From: Stemphylium vesicarium
Taxonomy: Eukaryota; Ascomycota; Dothideomycetes; Pleosporales; Pleosporaceae
NCBI GenBank assembly: GCA_004380135.1
Contig: QXCR01000189.1
Coordinates: 1 to 49,673, forward strand
Length of the DNA: 49,673 bases
Reading direction: 5' to 3'
Of this stretch, positions 10,348 through 21,119 are shown piece by piece. The notes beneath the pieces are model-generated. The model saw only the letters and a list, made by a program, of their open reading frames with translations, was not told where the DNA came from and ran no database searches. The position numbers and the translations under genes are program-made. The number at the start of each line of letters is the position of its first letter. Position 1 is the stretch's first letter.

Positions 10348-11260
10348 TCTAACTGAGTTACCTGACTGATAGCAAGTCTGCTTCATCCTACAGGATTCGC
10401 TCTTCCGACAAGAAAACAGAGTTACAGCATACCAGGCTGAGACATTGGTTCAGACCATCCTCAAATCCGAAGTGGAGAATGTGCCGCATTTGAAATGTGC
10501 GCTCCAGTTTGTGCAGCTCCTGATAAAAGCTTTCGTGCCTGTATAGTCAGTGTCACAGCATACTGCCCTTTTCGCTATTCTTCCTCGCCCAGCGACTACA
10601 GCGCAATCATTGTCTACCCCTCATGCGGCTCCGCGCACCACTACAAAGTTTTGAGCGGTGATTCGGTAATCCAGCTTTTTAATCGTAACAAAGCGTAGAT
10701 GCCTGAAGACGATCACATCGGAATATGATTCCAAGAAGGACCTTATCCAATGTCAGCACATGCATGTTACTGTGTTATTCGTGCACCGTGAAGCTGGTCC
10801 CGATTCAGCTCCAGCAGAGTGCAGCCATATGCTGGTCGCAGTTCAATATGAAGCTGCGCTTCAGGCCGCCGCGATGGTATATTCGAATTGACATAAATAT
10901 CTTGTTGGAACATATCGAGCACAGGTAAGCTTTCGGGATGTCGGGGTATCGTTGCACGATGGGTGCTAGATCAGCCCCGAGAGTCTAAAGCACTCCTGGC
11001 ATCTTGAAGCAACAGCAACTACAATCGAACTGTCGCGTAAGGCACATGGAACGAATTGGAACTGAGCGTAACAGGTACATGTCAGAAACCCTTAATTCCT
11101 AGCCCATCCAGAAAGGATTTGAATGAGAATGTGAGAAGGCACGCAATCACCGCTGGGTCATCGGGAGCGGGGAGCAAGAGGTATATCCCATTCCCAGTAC
11201 TTGCAGAAATGGCAAGACCTCTCAATCATACTATCCCCTCCTCTCCAAGCTCACCCAAGC
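10348..11260. other. Intergenic, no gene recognised
   Basis: GC-normal sequence between the hAT element and the RidA gene. Two ~200-base open frames on the plus strand (10495-10698, 10725-10928) have no recognisable domain and unlikely composition, so I do not call them genes. Confidence 0.6.
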
Positions 11261-11821
11261 TCATGAATCGGGAATCGCCGCAATAGCCTCAACCTCAATA
11301 AGGAAGTCTCCAGGCAGCTTGCCAACCTCAACGGCAGTACGCGCCGGCTTGGGAGTGGGCAGCATAGCAGCATAAACCTCGTTCATGGCGGAGTAGTCGG
11401 ACATGTTGGCGAGGAAGACGGTAGTCTTCATGACGTAGTCCCACGACGTGCCGGCTTCTTCAAGTACGGCAGCAATGTTTTTGATGACTTGCGCCTGCTT
11501 CATGTGAGAAGGGCGATGAGCAAGGAGTAGAAACCGAGAGTACGTACTGTTTGCGCTTCGATGCCGCCTGCTACGATCGATCCATTCAATGATGGTACAG
11601 TACCGGAGGTGTAGACTATTCCTTTGGATGTCCAGGCGCCGCTTGCTGGTCGTGGGTTAGTATGTGTGGACAATGCGAAAGGCAGTCGATGTACATAGAA
11701 TAGGACCTTGAGTACCGAGATAGGTCACAACAGGCTGCTCAGCATATTTGGGCGAAGGAGTCGCAATGGCTGCGCCAGCGATGACCAGGAAGGTAGTGCA
11801 AATAGAGGTAAAGGTGACCAT
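11261..11821 (-). CDS. RidA/YjgF/YER057c/UK114-family protein with predicted signal peptide
   Basis: Three exons (11821-11707, 11645-11548, 11494-11261) with introns of 61 and 53 bases give a 148-residue protein. The first intron has a weak GTCCTA donor but a good CTAAC branch site; the second has donor GTACGT. RidA-family proteins deaminate reactive enamine/imine intermediates from amino-acid metabolism. Family signatures are IVYTSGTVPSLNG, GGIEAQT, NIAAVLEEAG, and near the C-terminus KPARTAVEVGKLP with the conserved substrate-binding Arg, then IEVEAIAA. The first ~21 residues (MVTFTSICTTFLVIAGAAIA) form a classic secretion signal, unusual for this normally cytosolic or mitochondrial family. 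The usual GPYSQA segment is replaced by YLGTQASGAW. The start is the ATG directly before the hydrophobic stretch. Confidence 0.88.
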
Positions 11822-13500
11822 GATTGCGTTTTTATCGAAAAAAAACAACAACAACAAATTCTATTTGAGTAGATGCAAGGGCTACTGTTGAAGTCGTTGC
11901 GAGGATATTTTTATAGACGTTGTACTGTACTATGATCTTATACGATTTGACCCTATGGTTGCCTCAGCGCTCACTGAATGTTGAACATTCGGTCAGAACC
12001 AAATGCCCGCATCAAACCGAATGCCATGGCTTCCAAGAGCTGCGAGCTCCCGTATACCGGGTAAAGCTTCTTGCCAATGCTGCTGAGAAATGCAGTCCGT
12101 ATTGACGGATCAAAGCTGCCGCGGATATTTCCCACTTGCGAGCGATAAAGCCCACCTCATTCGTGACTATTCACGCTTCGCCGCCGGCCCCAAGGCGTCG
12201 GAATTTTTGCAAGGGAAGATATGGGTTTCGCGGCAGTTCAATTGGCGGGGCCATGCAAACAATCGGATTACCTTTCGTGGGGGAACTGAAAAACTGGAGA
12301 TATCAAGGAATTGTCTAAGTAGGAAGGAGAATACTATTCGTCGTAACGTGGAGTAGGGCGTGCTGGGCGATGACGAGAAGGACCGTTGACGATGCATCGT
12401 GCCTGGGCGCCAAGAGCTCTCGTGTACTTGCAGGGCGTGTAACACGTGTGCTGGAGACCGGCTGTTCGTTCTAACGTAAGTCGAGATAAAGGTTACTGGA
12501 GTTGAGATAAGGACCCGGCTGTGGCCCACTCGCGATGCGTTATCTATATCGCGGGGCTCCACTTGTGGATGATCGTGGCTTGCCGTTCGGCTCTTTATTC
12601 GTTGCCGAAGGATGCAACTCCATGCCAAATTCTCGATCGCATAAGCCTCGCCGCGCGCTCTTTTTACACCACTTCCGCAAAGACCTACCCTGTGGCTGTT
12701 TGTGGGTTTTCGGAAAAGTCTGACTCGCAGCTGTAATGAGCCCTACTTGCAAAGTCTGACATCCGCAAGTTGCCAGACTTCTGGAAAGAGTCGGGCATGA
12801 TCGAAATTGCAATTGTGCTTTCGAGCTCAACTGATCCTGAATCTTATGCGGAGAGGGTGCGTTCCCAAGTCCCCCGCTGTCGCCCGGAAAGCGCAATTTG
12901 ATCATGCATCGTAGTCGAAAGCCCTACAATGACTCGATGTAGCATCGTGAAGTTGTATGGGTACATTGCAACATGCCTACCCGACTGTCGAGCATGCATC
13001 CGACGTCTCCGTCGGAGTAGAGCCGACACCGGTTCTTGTTATCTTTCGGAAAGTCAAGGAATACTCAGCCCGGAGTGCCGATCACCTCTACACGTCGCAT
13101 CTTCACACTATCGCCTGTAATATGTTGCGCTACTGCACCTCGCTTCGTGAACGTGTTGCGGGTCAACTGTAACGGGAATCGTAACGCGTTGTGAACCCCA
13201 TCATGCAAGTGGACTTGTCAAAAGAGGCGCACCACAACGCCTTGTTGTCCTTATCGCTGCTGGACATGTCAATGTCTTTTGCCGTTGGGATGCGATGGGC
13301 AACCATGACGACCTTTTCCGCTGACCGCAGGCGCGCCCTAAAATGATAAGACTTTTTTTGGCCAACGCAAACGTAAATCCTTTGTAAGGTTGGAAAAGAC
13401 TATACGCCCAGTATCGGAGAGGTAAAGTATTTGAGGGAACGATGATCCCCCTGACTTGGGGTATCTCTCACAAACACAACCATCTCTTTCCAAAGCCAAG
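11822..13500. other. Intergenic ~1.7 kb, no gene recognised
   Basis: GC-normal sequence with many short overlapping open frames on both strands (the longest ~150 codons on the minus strand at 12167-12628). None shows a domain, a convincing start or splice structure. The last few hundred bases are presumably the promoter and leader of the amine oxidase gene. Confidence 0.5.
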
Positions 13501-15537
13501 ATGAGGGGTCTTCTCACAGCTTCTTCGGCAGCCTTATTCTTGACAGGCGGGGCCATCTCCAGCCCGGTCAGTCCTCGTTCAGACCTTCTGTTCTTCAAGC
13601 CTCTAGAGGTCAAGTCAGACTCGGTACACAATGTCCACGTCAACTTCAACGACGATGATTTCGAGGGCGAAGTTCGCCTGGTGTACGGCGAATGTGGAAT
13701 GAAAAGCCACAGTGAGAGACACCACGATGTTGCCTCACACTACATTAAGCGATCATATCGACCCGAACGTTTCGTCTGGATTGTACCTGAAGATGCTGTC
13801 AATGGCGGCTGCCTTCATGCCTATTCAGGATCCGGTCTTATTGGACGTTCGGCACGGATCCGTGTAACGCACCAGTCAAAGAAGAGGGAAGAGATCGCCG
13901 ACGTTGCTGACGCCATGGGCCCTTGGTTCGATGGTGTAGCCTACATGAAGGCGAAGCAGAACAACGCGTCCTACGTCGCTGTGGAGAAGAGCAAGCAAAT
14001 TGCCATCATCGGAGGAGGCATGTCGGGGCTGATGACCAGCCATCTGCTTGACTCCGTAGGAATCCATGACTGGCACATAATTGAATCATCCCAACGCATC
14101 GGAGGTCGCATACGAACAAAGTACCTCGGCGGCAGCACACCCGACCAGTATCAGTATCAAGAGATGGGTCCCATGCGCTTTCCAGTGTCAATTCATTACC
14201 CAGACGCGAACGAAACGCTCGATATCCAGGATCACAAAATGGTCTTCCAACTAGGAGATGTGCTGACTCAAATGAACGGTGGACCCGATAGCGACCTTGC
14301 TGTCAACTTCATTCCGTGGATCCAGTCAAGCCCGAACTTGCCGGGTGATTCGAATGGCTACCGCCTTCCGAATGGCCGTATCCCCAGTGCCACGCAGATT
14401 CGGACTAACGAGACCGCGTACACATTGCCCGAAGTTCCTGGCCCTAACGAGGAAGCCGTGGAGCATGCCACCGAGCAACTCGAGGAATTCGAAGGGACCA
14501 CCCCGGAAGTCATACGTGAGATGGCCACGAACGTCTACAAAGCCCACAAGAACGCCGTTGAGAAGGGTCTTTTCCATTTCTCTGAGGCTGCATATCTCAG
14601 GTACGCCCTCAACCTGAGCGCCGATGTAGTCGACTACATTGCCGGCGACTCTGACTCGCCTATGTGGGAGTATGACACCGGATACTTTTCTGCGACAACA
14701 TGGCGAACAATTGACAAGGGTCTGGAGTCTCTGCCCCGTGCTTTCTATCCTCATGTTCAGGATCGTTTGACTCTTGGCCGCAAGATTACTGGACTGAAAT
14801 ATGATGAAAGCACTGAGAAAATCTCCGTTGAGTGGCGCCAGGACCCGTTCGCGATGGAACCAGAGAGTGAAGAGTACGACTACGCCGTGGTTTCCGTACC
14901 TTTCTCGAAGGTCAGAATCTGGGATCTTCCGGAATATTCCTCGCTCTTGTCCCGCGCTATTGGCGAGATGAACTACCAGCAGTCGTGCAAGGTTTCTCTG
15001 CGCTACAAGACACGTTTCTGGGAGAAGCTATCGCCACCCATCATCGGTGGGTGTGGTTCCGTTGATATTTCCGGAATTGGTAGCGTCTGCTACCCTTCAT
15101 ATGAGATCAACTCTACGGGCCCGGGCGTAATCCTAGGCTCGTATATTTCCGGTACACTGGCACGGTCTGTAGGCGCACTCAGCGAAGAAGATCACGTCGC
15201 CATGGTACAACGCGCGATGGTCGAGATCCATGGCGACATAGCAGACAAGGAATTCACCGGCGCATACGACCGCCAGTGCTGGGAGTTTGATGAGCACCAG
15301 GCTGGTGCTTGGGCTGCGCCTACTGTCGGTCAGCAAGACTTGTTCCTACCCGCCTACTACAACACCGAGTTCAAGTCCATCTTCATCGGTGAACACACGA
15401 GCTACACACACGCCTGGATCTTCTCGGCGCTTGACTCAGCTGTGCGCGGGACGTCTCAGCTGCTGTTGGATATGGGTTTGGTGGACGAGGCAAAGCAGAT
15501 TGTTGATACCTGGATGGGACGATGGATTACCATATGA
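13501..15537 (+). CDS. Secreted flavin amine oxidase, fungal L-amino-acid-oxidase type
   Basis: A single-exon 678-residue protein. The start is the first ATG (13501), which opens a signal peptide (MRGLLTASSAALFLTGGAIS). FAD-dependent amine oxidases of this group oxidise L-amino acids to oxo acids, ammonia and hydrogen peroxide. The Rossmann dinucleotide motif IAIIGGGMSGL lies near residue 167, followed by the RIGGRIRT flavin-binding motif. EMGPMRFP near 222 is a hallmark of L-amino-acid oxidases. The C-terminal FAD motif FIGEHTSYTHAWIFSALDSA is near 628. About 150 residues precede the FAD domain, including a β-rich region with three Cys, as in a subgroup of fungal LAAO-like proteins. It stands alone with no cluster partners. 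Substrate specificity cannot be told from sequence. Confidence 0.93.
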   Translation: MRGLLTASSAALFLTGGAISSPVSPRSDLLFFKPLEVKSDSVHNVHVNFNDDDFEGEVRLVYGECGMKSHSERHHDVASHYIKRSYRPERFVWIVPEDAVNGGCLHAYSGSGLIGRSARIRVTHQSKKREEIADVADAMGPWFDGVAYMKAKQNNASYVAVEKSKQIAIIGGGMSGLMTSHLLDSVGIHDWHIIESSQRIGGRIRTKYLGGSTPDQYQYQEMGPMRFPVSIHYPDANETLDIQDHKMVFQLGDVLTQMNGGPDSDLAVNFIPWIQSSPNLPGDSNGYRLPNGRIPSATQIRTNETAYTLPEVPGPNEEAVEHATEQLEEFEGTTPEVIREMATNVYKAHKNAVEKGLFHFSEAAYLRYALNLSADVVDYIAGDSDSPMWEYDTGYFSATTWRTIDKGLESLPRAFYPHVQDRLTLGRKITGLKYDESTEKISVEWRQDPFAMEPESEEYDYAVVSVPFSKVRIWDLPEYSSLLSRAIGEMNYQQSCKVSLRYKTRFWEKLSPPIIGGCGSVDISGIGSVCYPSYEINSTGPGVILGSYISGTLARSVGALSEEDHVAMVQRAMVEIHGDIADKEFTGAYDRQCWEFDEHQAGAWAAPTVGQQDLFLPAYYNTEFKSIFIGEHTSYTHAWIFSALDSAVRGTSQLLLDMGLVDEAKQIVDTWMGRWITI

Positions 15538-16739
15538 CGGCTTTCCGTGGCGGGATTAGAGTAATCGAAATCTAGAGGAGACCGAATAAAGTAATTCCAA
15601 TCAAGCTTCCTATTGAAAATATGGTGATATACTGTTGGGAACGAATGAGTGAGTTGGGATCATGGCTATCAAGAAACTGTGATGAAGAAACGACTAGGTG
15701 CGCAGGCCCTGGAATGACGCCACAACTAGCGCGTTCCTGCAGCATCTTCGCACTCCGGCCTACCGCGAACCTCCCGTCATTATCACCCAAGACCAAACTG
15801 TATCTAGAGATCGCGCCAAGCCGCGAATATCTTTGAACAATGCATTTTGCGCACATTGGCTCTGATCCCCCCTCACGTCGATCTCATCTTCCAATGTGCC
15901 ACCCTTCAGCCCGACGCGACTTCCGCCGTTTGGTACGAACGCGGTCCCTCACCAAACCCGTCGTCCCAAGCCGGCAGTTTGCTCTTTGATGTAATGGCGA
16001 ATTGATCATCAACTATCAACCATGGGGCGTCAGTGTACTTTTGGTGATGTAATAGCTGCTGCTATGCATTCCCTCGCTGTGGCACATCTCCCAAAACAGC
16101 TCTAGGTGAGAGTCTCGGCCGGTTAGCTCGGTCTTACTTCTGTCTCCTGGAGTTATTATGGCATATCTATTTCGGAACCTCTAGGAAACATCCAAAATGA
16201 GAATGCATGCTATATTCAATATGCAGCAATGCGATATGCCAGTCTGCCGACATCCTTTGTAGGGAAGATGTGTTGGGAGTGTAGCATCACGTGACCTCAT
16301 TGCGCGGGTCCTCCACCTTCCGGCCCTGGGCCCTGCGTAGTGTTTACATGGCACCTCATTGACGGCCAAAGTCTTGATTGTCTCTCTGGATCACCGATAT
16401 GTTACCACTTCCACTCCAATAACGCGTCAATCACCTGCAGCTCAACGCATCTTCTGGTCAAGCTTCGGTACTGACCAAAACCGGAGAATCACGAGATCAA
16501 GGCAAAGCTGGAAATCATGTACGGGCGCAACCTTCAGCGGAACTCTGTACATGATAAGTTCCACGGGTCACTCCAATGTCAAAGGCTACTGCTTACATCA
16601 CCATGGCGCTCATTTCGGACTTGGAGATGGATCCCGTCTGCCAAGCATTGGAAGGGAAGCATAAAACGCATGCTCATTGCTACTTAGTAGTCGTACAGGA
16701 ATATTCCACCTACTCAAAACGTCCTGCACGAGTCACAAG
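15538..16739. other. Intergenic ~1.2 kb, no gene recognised
   Basis: Only short open frames without recognisable motifs. It contains the 3' flank of the amine oxidase gene and the promoter side of the next gene. Confidence 0.5.
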
Positions 16740-17871
16740 ATGTTGAAAACTCACCCCGAAGACCCGATAAAGACGCCTGAGCAGCTCGAAGAGTTGCGTA
16801 GCCAACTTGAAAAGTAAGATGGCTAAGGTCAACAGTAGTGCTTCCTTTACTGACGAATACAGAGCCACTGCAAATATGCACACCCTTACGACTCGAGGAG
16901 ATAACATGATCCATGGAGAGACTTTTCTCAAAGCCCTCTGTGGCGGCCGTGTGAACTTTGCGATTGAACTTCTCCGTTGCAGACGTTAGGCAGGAGAAAA
17001 TCAGGAGGCCGAACCTCTTATGCAGGGATACATAAAGGAATTACGACAGGCTGTATGTTACAGGGTCATTCAAAGGCTTCCAGCCCGTGAGATCCGAGAT
17101 CAGATCTATGGGTATCTAGCCGAGCCTGGTAAGGTATCTGTTGTCCCTGCTACGAGTAGCCGGCGTGAAAGGGGTGGTGGTCGGCTAAGCGGCCCCAGGA
17201 AAGCTTGCGCTCTCATTTGACGGCGATGCTTCTTCCCCTCCGACTTGGAATGGGAGTCCTCCTTGCCGCACATATGAAAGTGCGAACAATTCACGCATGC
17301 CTTCTTGACAGAGCTCGTCCAGACATGGTATCGCACCAATACCTTCGAAGTTGTGGATCCTTCACTCATCCCCGAATTTGCCATCTTGGATCGTTGGCAG
17401 CTGGCCATTGTACTACGCAATCACATCTCGAAGATACAGATCGCCTTCAGTATGGCATCTCTTATGAAAGAAGGTAAAGATCATACCTCGTCGCCGGCGC
17501 TGAGACAGTTGTGTGCAAACCTTCGGCTTCTCCATCACCTTCGCCCCAATACCAAGATCACAGTAGAAATCGACAGAAATGGCTGCTGGTGTTGGTGCAA
17601 CCGCAAGAGCTGCAAGGATCATCTCGTAAAGGGGCATAGGGGCAATGTCTGGGCGCAGGACGCGTCCCATGTTTCTAAGTTCGTGGGCGAACTTGAGACC
17701 GGGATTTTCGATGAGGTCCGCAAGCTTACCAGTGAAGGATGTCGCTCCGTTTTCGAACTGGATGTCATGCTTTGGATCGCGGTCGAGAAGCCCGAGGATA
17801 CAGGATGTGAGACGTGGGTCAAGAAAATCATGGAGTTCCAGTCTTCTCTTGTTCGTTACAGAATACTCTAG
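16740..17871 (+). CDS. Uncharacterised fungal LPxEIRDxIY-motif family protein, possibly disrupted
   Basis: Exon 1 (16740-16813; MLKTHPEDPIKTPEQLEEL) joins a second exon at 16863 through a 49-base intron with donor GTAAGA, and the phases match. A later exon carries VIQRLPAREIRDQIYGYLAE, the signature of a large uncharacterised fungal family whose N-terminus resembles an F-box-like helix. The last exon (to 17871) carries WYRTNTFEV and a C-terminal α/β region (ITVEIDRNGCWCW, FDEVRKLTSEG). Joining these needs a possible ~39-base intron near 16951-16989 (an in-frame TAG is otherwise present) and one from the GTATCT donor near 17135 to about 17279, which would remove two TGA codons. If those introns are not real, the gene is a pseudogene. 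Function unknown. Confidence 0.55.
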
Positions 17872-18296
17872 TTAACCTCGACTTCCTTGGCTTTAGCGGG
17901 GCGAGAAGACTCGTTCTTTGCTAGACTTTTGCTTTGTAGCGGACTTGCGCGGAAGGGCGTAGCGAGTGGGAGCTGTCTTACAATTCTCGCTCATGCGCAT
18001 CCAAAATCGAACGGAAGTTGGGCGTCCGTCGTGGGCGCTCAAAAAGAATCCATTTCTTGTTACAGCACGGTACCTGCAAGTAGTGTGACGTGAAACCTGA
18101 GCTGTTGGACCAGGTGGCTAAAGTTTCCCTGATTCCCGTCTCCCACGAACCGATATGTAAACTTCCCACTCTGCCGCAAAGTCTAACTTGTCCTGCGCGG
18201 GACTTTTTTTCCAGCAGTTCCTGTCTTGTTGTGAGTTAATCTTCTGAAGAACGGTCACAAAGTACTGACAGCAACATGGGCCTCGATCTTTTCCAT
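17872..18296. other. Intergenic between two convergent paralogues
   Basis: About 425 bases between the 3' ends of two members of the same family. No gene, RNA or repeat recognised. Confidence 0.5.
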
Positions 18297-19157
18297 CTAA
18301 CTATCCTCATTGAGCTCAGATTTGAAGACCTCAAAAGTCAGACCAGCATCCAGTTTTGCGAAGAGGCTGTATCCAGCATCTAACAGTTTTCCCATTGTGT
18401 CAGATATCTCCATGCATGGCTCCAAGGGGTACTCCGCGATTTTGGCTTTGCGTCTAGCGGCATAGTTGCAGTCGCCATAAAATAACTCAAAGGTGATCCG
18501 GCTACCTGGCCTTAGCAAAAAGAGGTAGTCCAGGTCTTCGTACCATTTCATTTGGAAATCAGCAAGTGACGAACTCCATTCTTCTTGGCTCCCATAGTAG
18601 CATTGTTCCGGAGTGAAATCCCTTCTCACCAAAGCACCGTCGACCTAGCGGATGGTAACATTCTTGACGAACTCACGGACGGGTAGTCTAAGCCCACATA
18701 TATCTTTCTCAAATTGGTTCTCGAGGCCGCAGGCGCCATCAGAAAGGATGAAGTTGCACGTCGCGTACCAGTGTCGGAATAGCTCGTTCTGCGTGAACCA
18801 ATCGAGATATTCTGCATGTTTTCAGAAGTCAGCTGCACCAAATGAAGGCTATTCGAATCCATCTCCTTGAGAACCGCAGTATGCGCCGATGTCTTTGACG
18901 GGGTCGCCTAGGAGGAGTCCATACAATTCTTCTCGGAACTCAAGCGGCAGCTTGCGTTGCATTTGGTGACTTAATGCGCGACACGATGGAGCAATGAAAG
19001 GTCCAATAAGGTGTTGATTGACTTCCTCGCAGAGCTGGTCTCTTGAAATCCTGGTGCAATAGTTCAAATCGTGGCGTTTGCGTTCTAGCTCCATCCTGTA
19101 TGTCTCGTTCTCTTGAGGAGGAGGTGGCGGAAGCTCCATTACATGATCCATAAGCAT
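18297..19157 (-). pseudogene. Second LPxE-FRDxIY-family member, probably broken
   Basis: Starts at an ATG (19157) with MLMDHVMELPPPPPQENETY. It carries the family motif KLPLEFREELYGLLLG, then the EYLDWFTQNELFRHWYATC segment, then a C-terminal part ITFELFYGDCNYAARR ending at 18297. All pieces are in one frame, but stops interrupt it at 18849-18851, 18822-18824 and 18645-18647. A 63-base intron (18874-18812; weak donor GTTCTC, acceptor GCAG) would remove the first two and keep the frame. No plausible intron removes the third. Either the gene is a pseudogene or the C-terminal 116 codons are not translated. It is convergent with the paralogue at 16740-17871, suggesting an inverted duplication. 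Confidence 0.6.
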
Positions 19158-20020
19158 GAGCCGCCACTGCGCACATGCACGCTATCAGCAGGATATGACG
19201 CCCGCTCCGTGCACACTCACTGGTAGATATAATTGAGATCCATCTGATCGATGATGCCTGAATCTTATGGGGAGACGCCATGGTTCGGCAAGTACATACA
19301 TGTGGCCGTGTGGGTTTCCCGGATTGTGGGGTAATGGGGTGCAGGCGGCGTGGTTCCTCGGCGTTGCCACCAATCACGTGACAGCGCGTGGACGTACCTG
19401 GGTACTTTCCCTCCAAGCTCGCCCCTGTGACCCAACACGTCCACACGAACGACGTCCGCAAACAAAAAAAAAATCATAGAAATGGGAGCCTCACATGGTG
19501 CGTTCAAGATTGAAGCCTACACTAATTCTCACTGCCGCCAGTCCGATAGGAGCCCACCCTTCTCCCAGATGCTTCTAGAGTGTATCTTAACAGCCAATAG
19601 CCAATGGACGCATGAAGCCTGTCATCGCATGCTACTTGACCTCGATCGTCTTCGATCGAATGCTTATCCAGAAACTTAGTCACAGACGCTCCAGCTCGTC
19701 GATCAATGTGGCCCATTCGGTGCGGAAACCTCCACCCTTGCAAGTCGGAGTTGCAGTCGGAGTTGGAGTCGTATTCGTTGTGGTGACAGTCTCAGTCGCG
19801 CGTTCGTACACAACCCGACAATGCCAAACGCCATTGAAGTGGGTGCCAATCGCATTGCGTGAGCGATATCGGTGTACCGGCGTCTAGAGCGTGAATTGCG
19901 GCCATTTATCCGACGGCTCAGTATCGGAAAGTTGCATGTTAGGTGACTCAAACCGTCTATGTAAGAGGAGAGCCCTCCATCTACACCAGTAGATACACAG
20001 CTCTCATCACGTTCGAAAAG
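19158..20020. other. Intergenic, no gene recognised
   Basis: Short open frames on both strands without recognisable features. A run of nine A occurs near 19464-19472. It presumably includes the promoters of the flanking divergent genes. Confidence 0.5.
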
Positions 20021-20545
20021 ATGGATAAGCAAGTCTTCCAATGGGAGCGTGCGATCGGCACAAAAACCTACCTCATCTCTACCGACCGGTCTCTGCTCTC
20101 GCATGCCTTTGTACAAGAGGCCTTCGCTACGGAAGCGATGTTTTGGGCAAAACCCCTCTCTTCGATTGGCCTATCCACGATGCTTGATAACAGCCTCACT
20201 CTCGGCCTCTACCACATCTCGGATGATATCAAAACGCCAGTCGGAATGGCACGCATGATAACGGATTACGCGACGCTTGCATACCTCACCGACGTCTACA
20301 TCGCTCCGGAACACCAAGGCCAAGGAGTTGGCAAGTGGCTCATTGCCTGTTGTCGCGAGATTTGCATTAAGATGCCCTATCTTCGGTTCATGGTACTGTT
20401 GACTGGTAGCGAGCAGGCCCAGGCGTTGTACAGAAGGGAATTGGGGATGGCGAAGCTTGATGGTGTGGAGGTGGAGGGGTTAACTTGCATGGGCGCCCGC
20501 AAAACGGGGCTCGCTGAAGCAGCGGGCGCTCCGCTCTCATCATGA
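20021..20545 (+). CDS. GNAT-family N-acetyltransferase
   Basis: A single-exon 174-residue protein starting at ATG 20021 (MDKQVFQWERAIGTKTYLIS). GNAT enzymes transfer an acetyl group from acetyl-CoA to an amine. The acetyl-CoA-binding motif A is VYIAPEHQGQGVGKWLI at about residues 93-109, with the Q-x-x-G-x-G/A pattern as HQGQGVG. Motif B is FMVLLTGSEQAQALYRRELG, as is common in small fungal GNATs whose substrates are unknown. Length is normal for the family. The in-frame GTG further upstream is not needed. Substrate cannot be inferred. Confidence 0.88.
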   Translation: MDKQVFQWERAIGTKTYLISTDRSLLSHAFVQEAFATEAMFWAKPLSSIGLSTMLDNSLTLGLYHISDDIKTPVGMARMITDYATLAYLTDVYIAPEHQGQGVGKWLIACCREICIKMPYLRFMVLLTGSEQAQALYRRELGMAKLDGVEVEGLTCMGARKTGLAEAAGAPLSS

Positions 20546-21119
20546 TGCGGGACATTCCGCCTCCTACGCGCGTATTCAGAAGCCCACAATAATGCATGGT
20601 CGACTATCTCCAACGATCGGAGGCCACAGTGCGAAAACGTGGTTTGACGGTTGGATTTTGAATCATGACAACGGCTGCTGCTCTATTGGGCTTAGTCCAG
20701 GGCCCATGCTGCATGCAAGTCAGACATTTAGCGCGAATCTCGCCATCCGTTTTTCTTTATCACCAAAGGCTAACCACTACCAAGGCCTGGTTCGCGCTCT
20801 CGGCCCTGTCGCATCTTCCGAGTATGCGTAAGAGAACCAAATCCTGTAGGAAAGCTGAAATGGAACGTATGATCATCACCGAGGCGGCTGTAGCTCTTCT
20901 GGTTTCTAATCAAGCGGTTGTGTTGCATCGCGTTGCCTTTGGACCAGTGTATTACGCCTACTAACTCAGACCAAACCTCCGAGGCTGCCCGACCCGGACT
21001 AACCTAGATCGCAGATGTGTAGACCTGTCGCATAGATCGCCCGGCCGTGTTGATATACGGCAGCCGTCGACCCTGCGTCTGTCTACCAGCTTTGTCGATC
21101 CCACCCAACTCACGACATC
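20546..21119. other. Intergenic, no gene recognised
   Basis: About 570 bases. Open frames at 20592-20831 and 20665-20964 lack recognisable domains and overlap one another, so I do not call them. Confidence 0.5.

Noticed and set aside
10495..10928. Two adjacent ~67-codon plus-strand frames
   Set aside because: Cys-rich in a way that could suggest small secreted proteins, but neither starts with a signal peptide and the Cys are not in a pattern.
12167..12628. 153-codon open frame on the minus strand
   Set aside because: It overlaps several other frames of similar length on both strands, has no domain or convincing start, and its composition looks like GC-driven chance.
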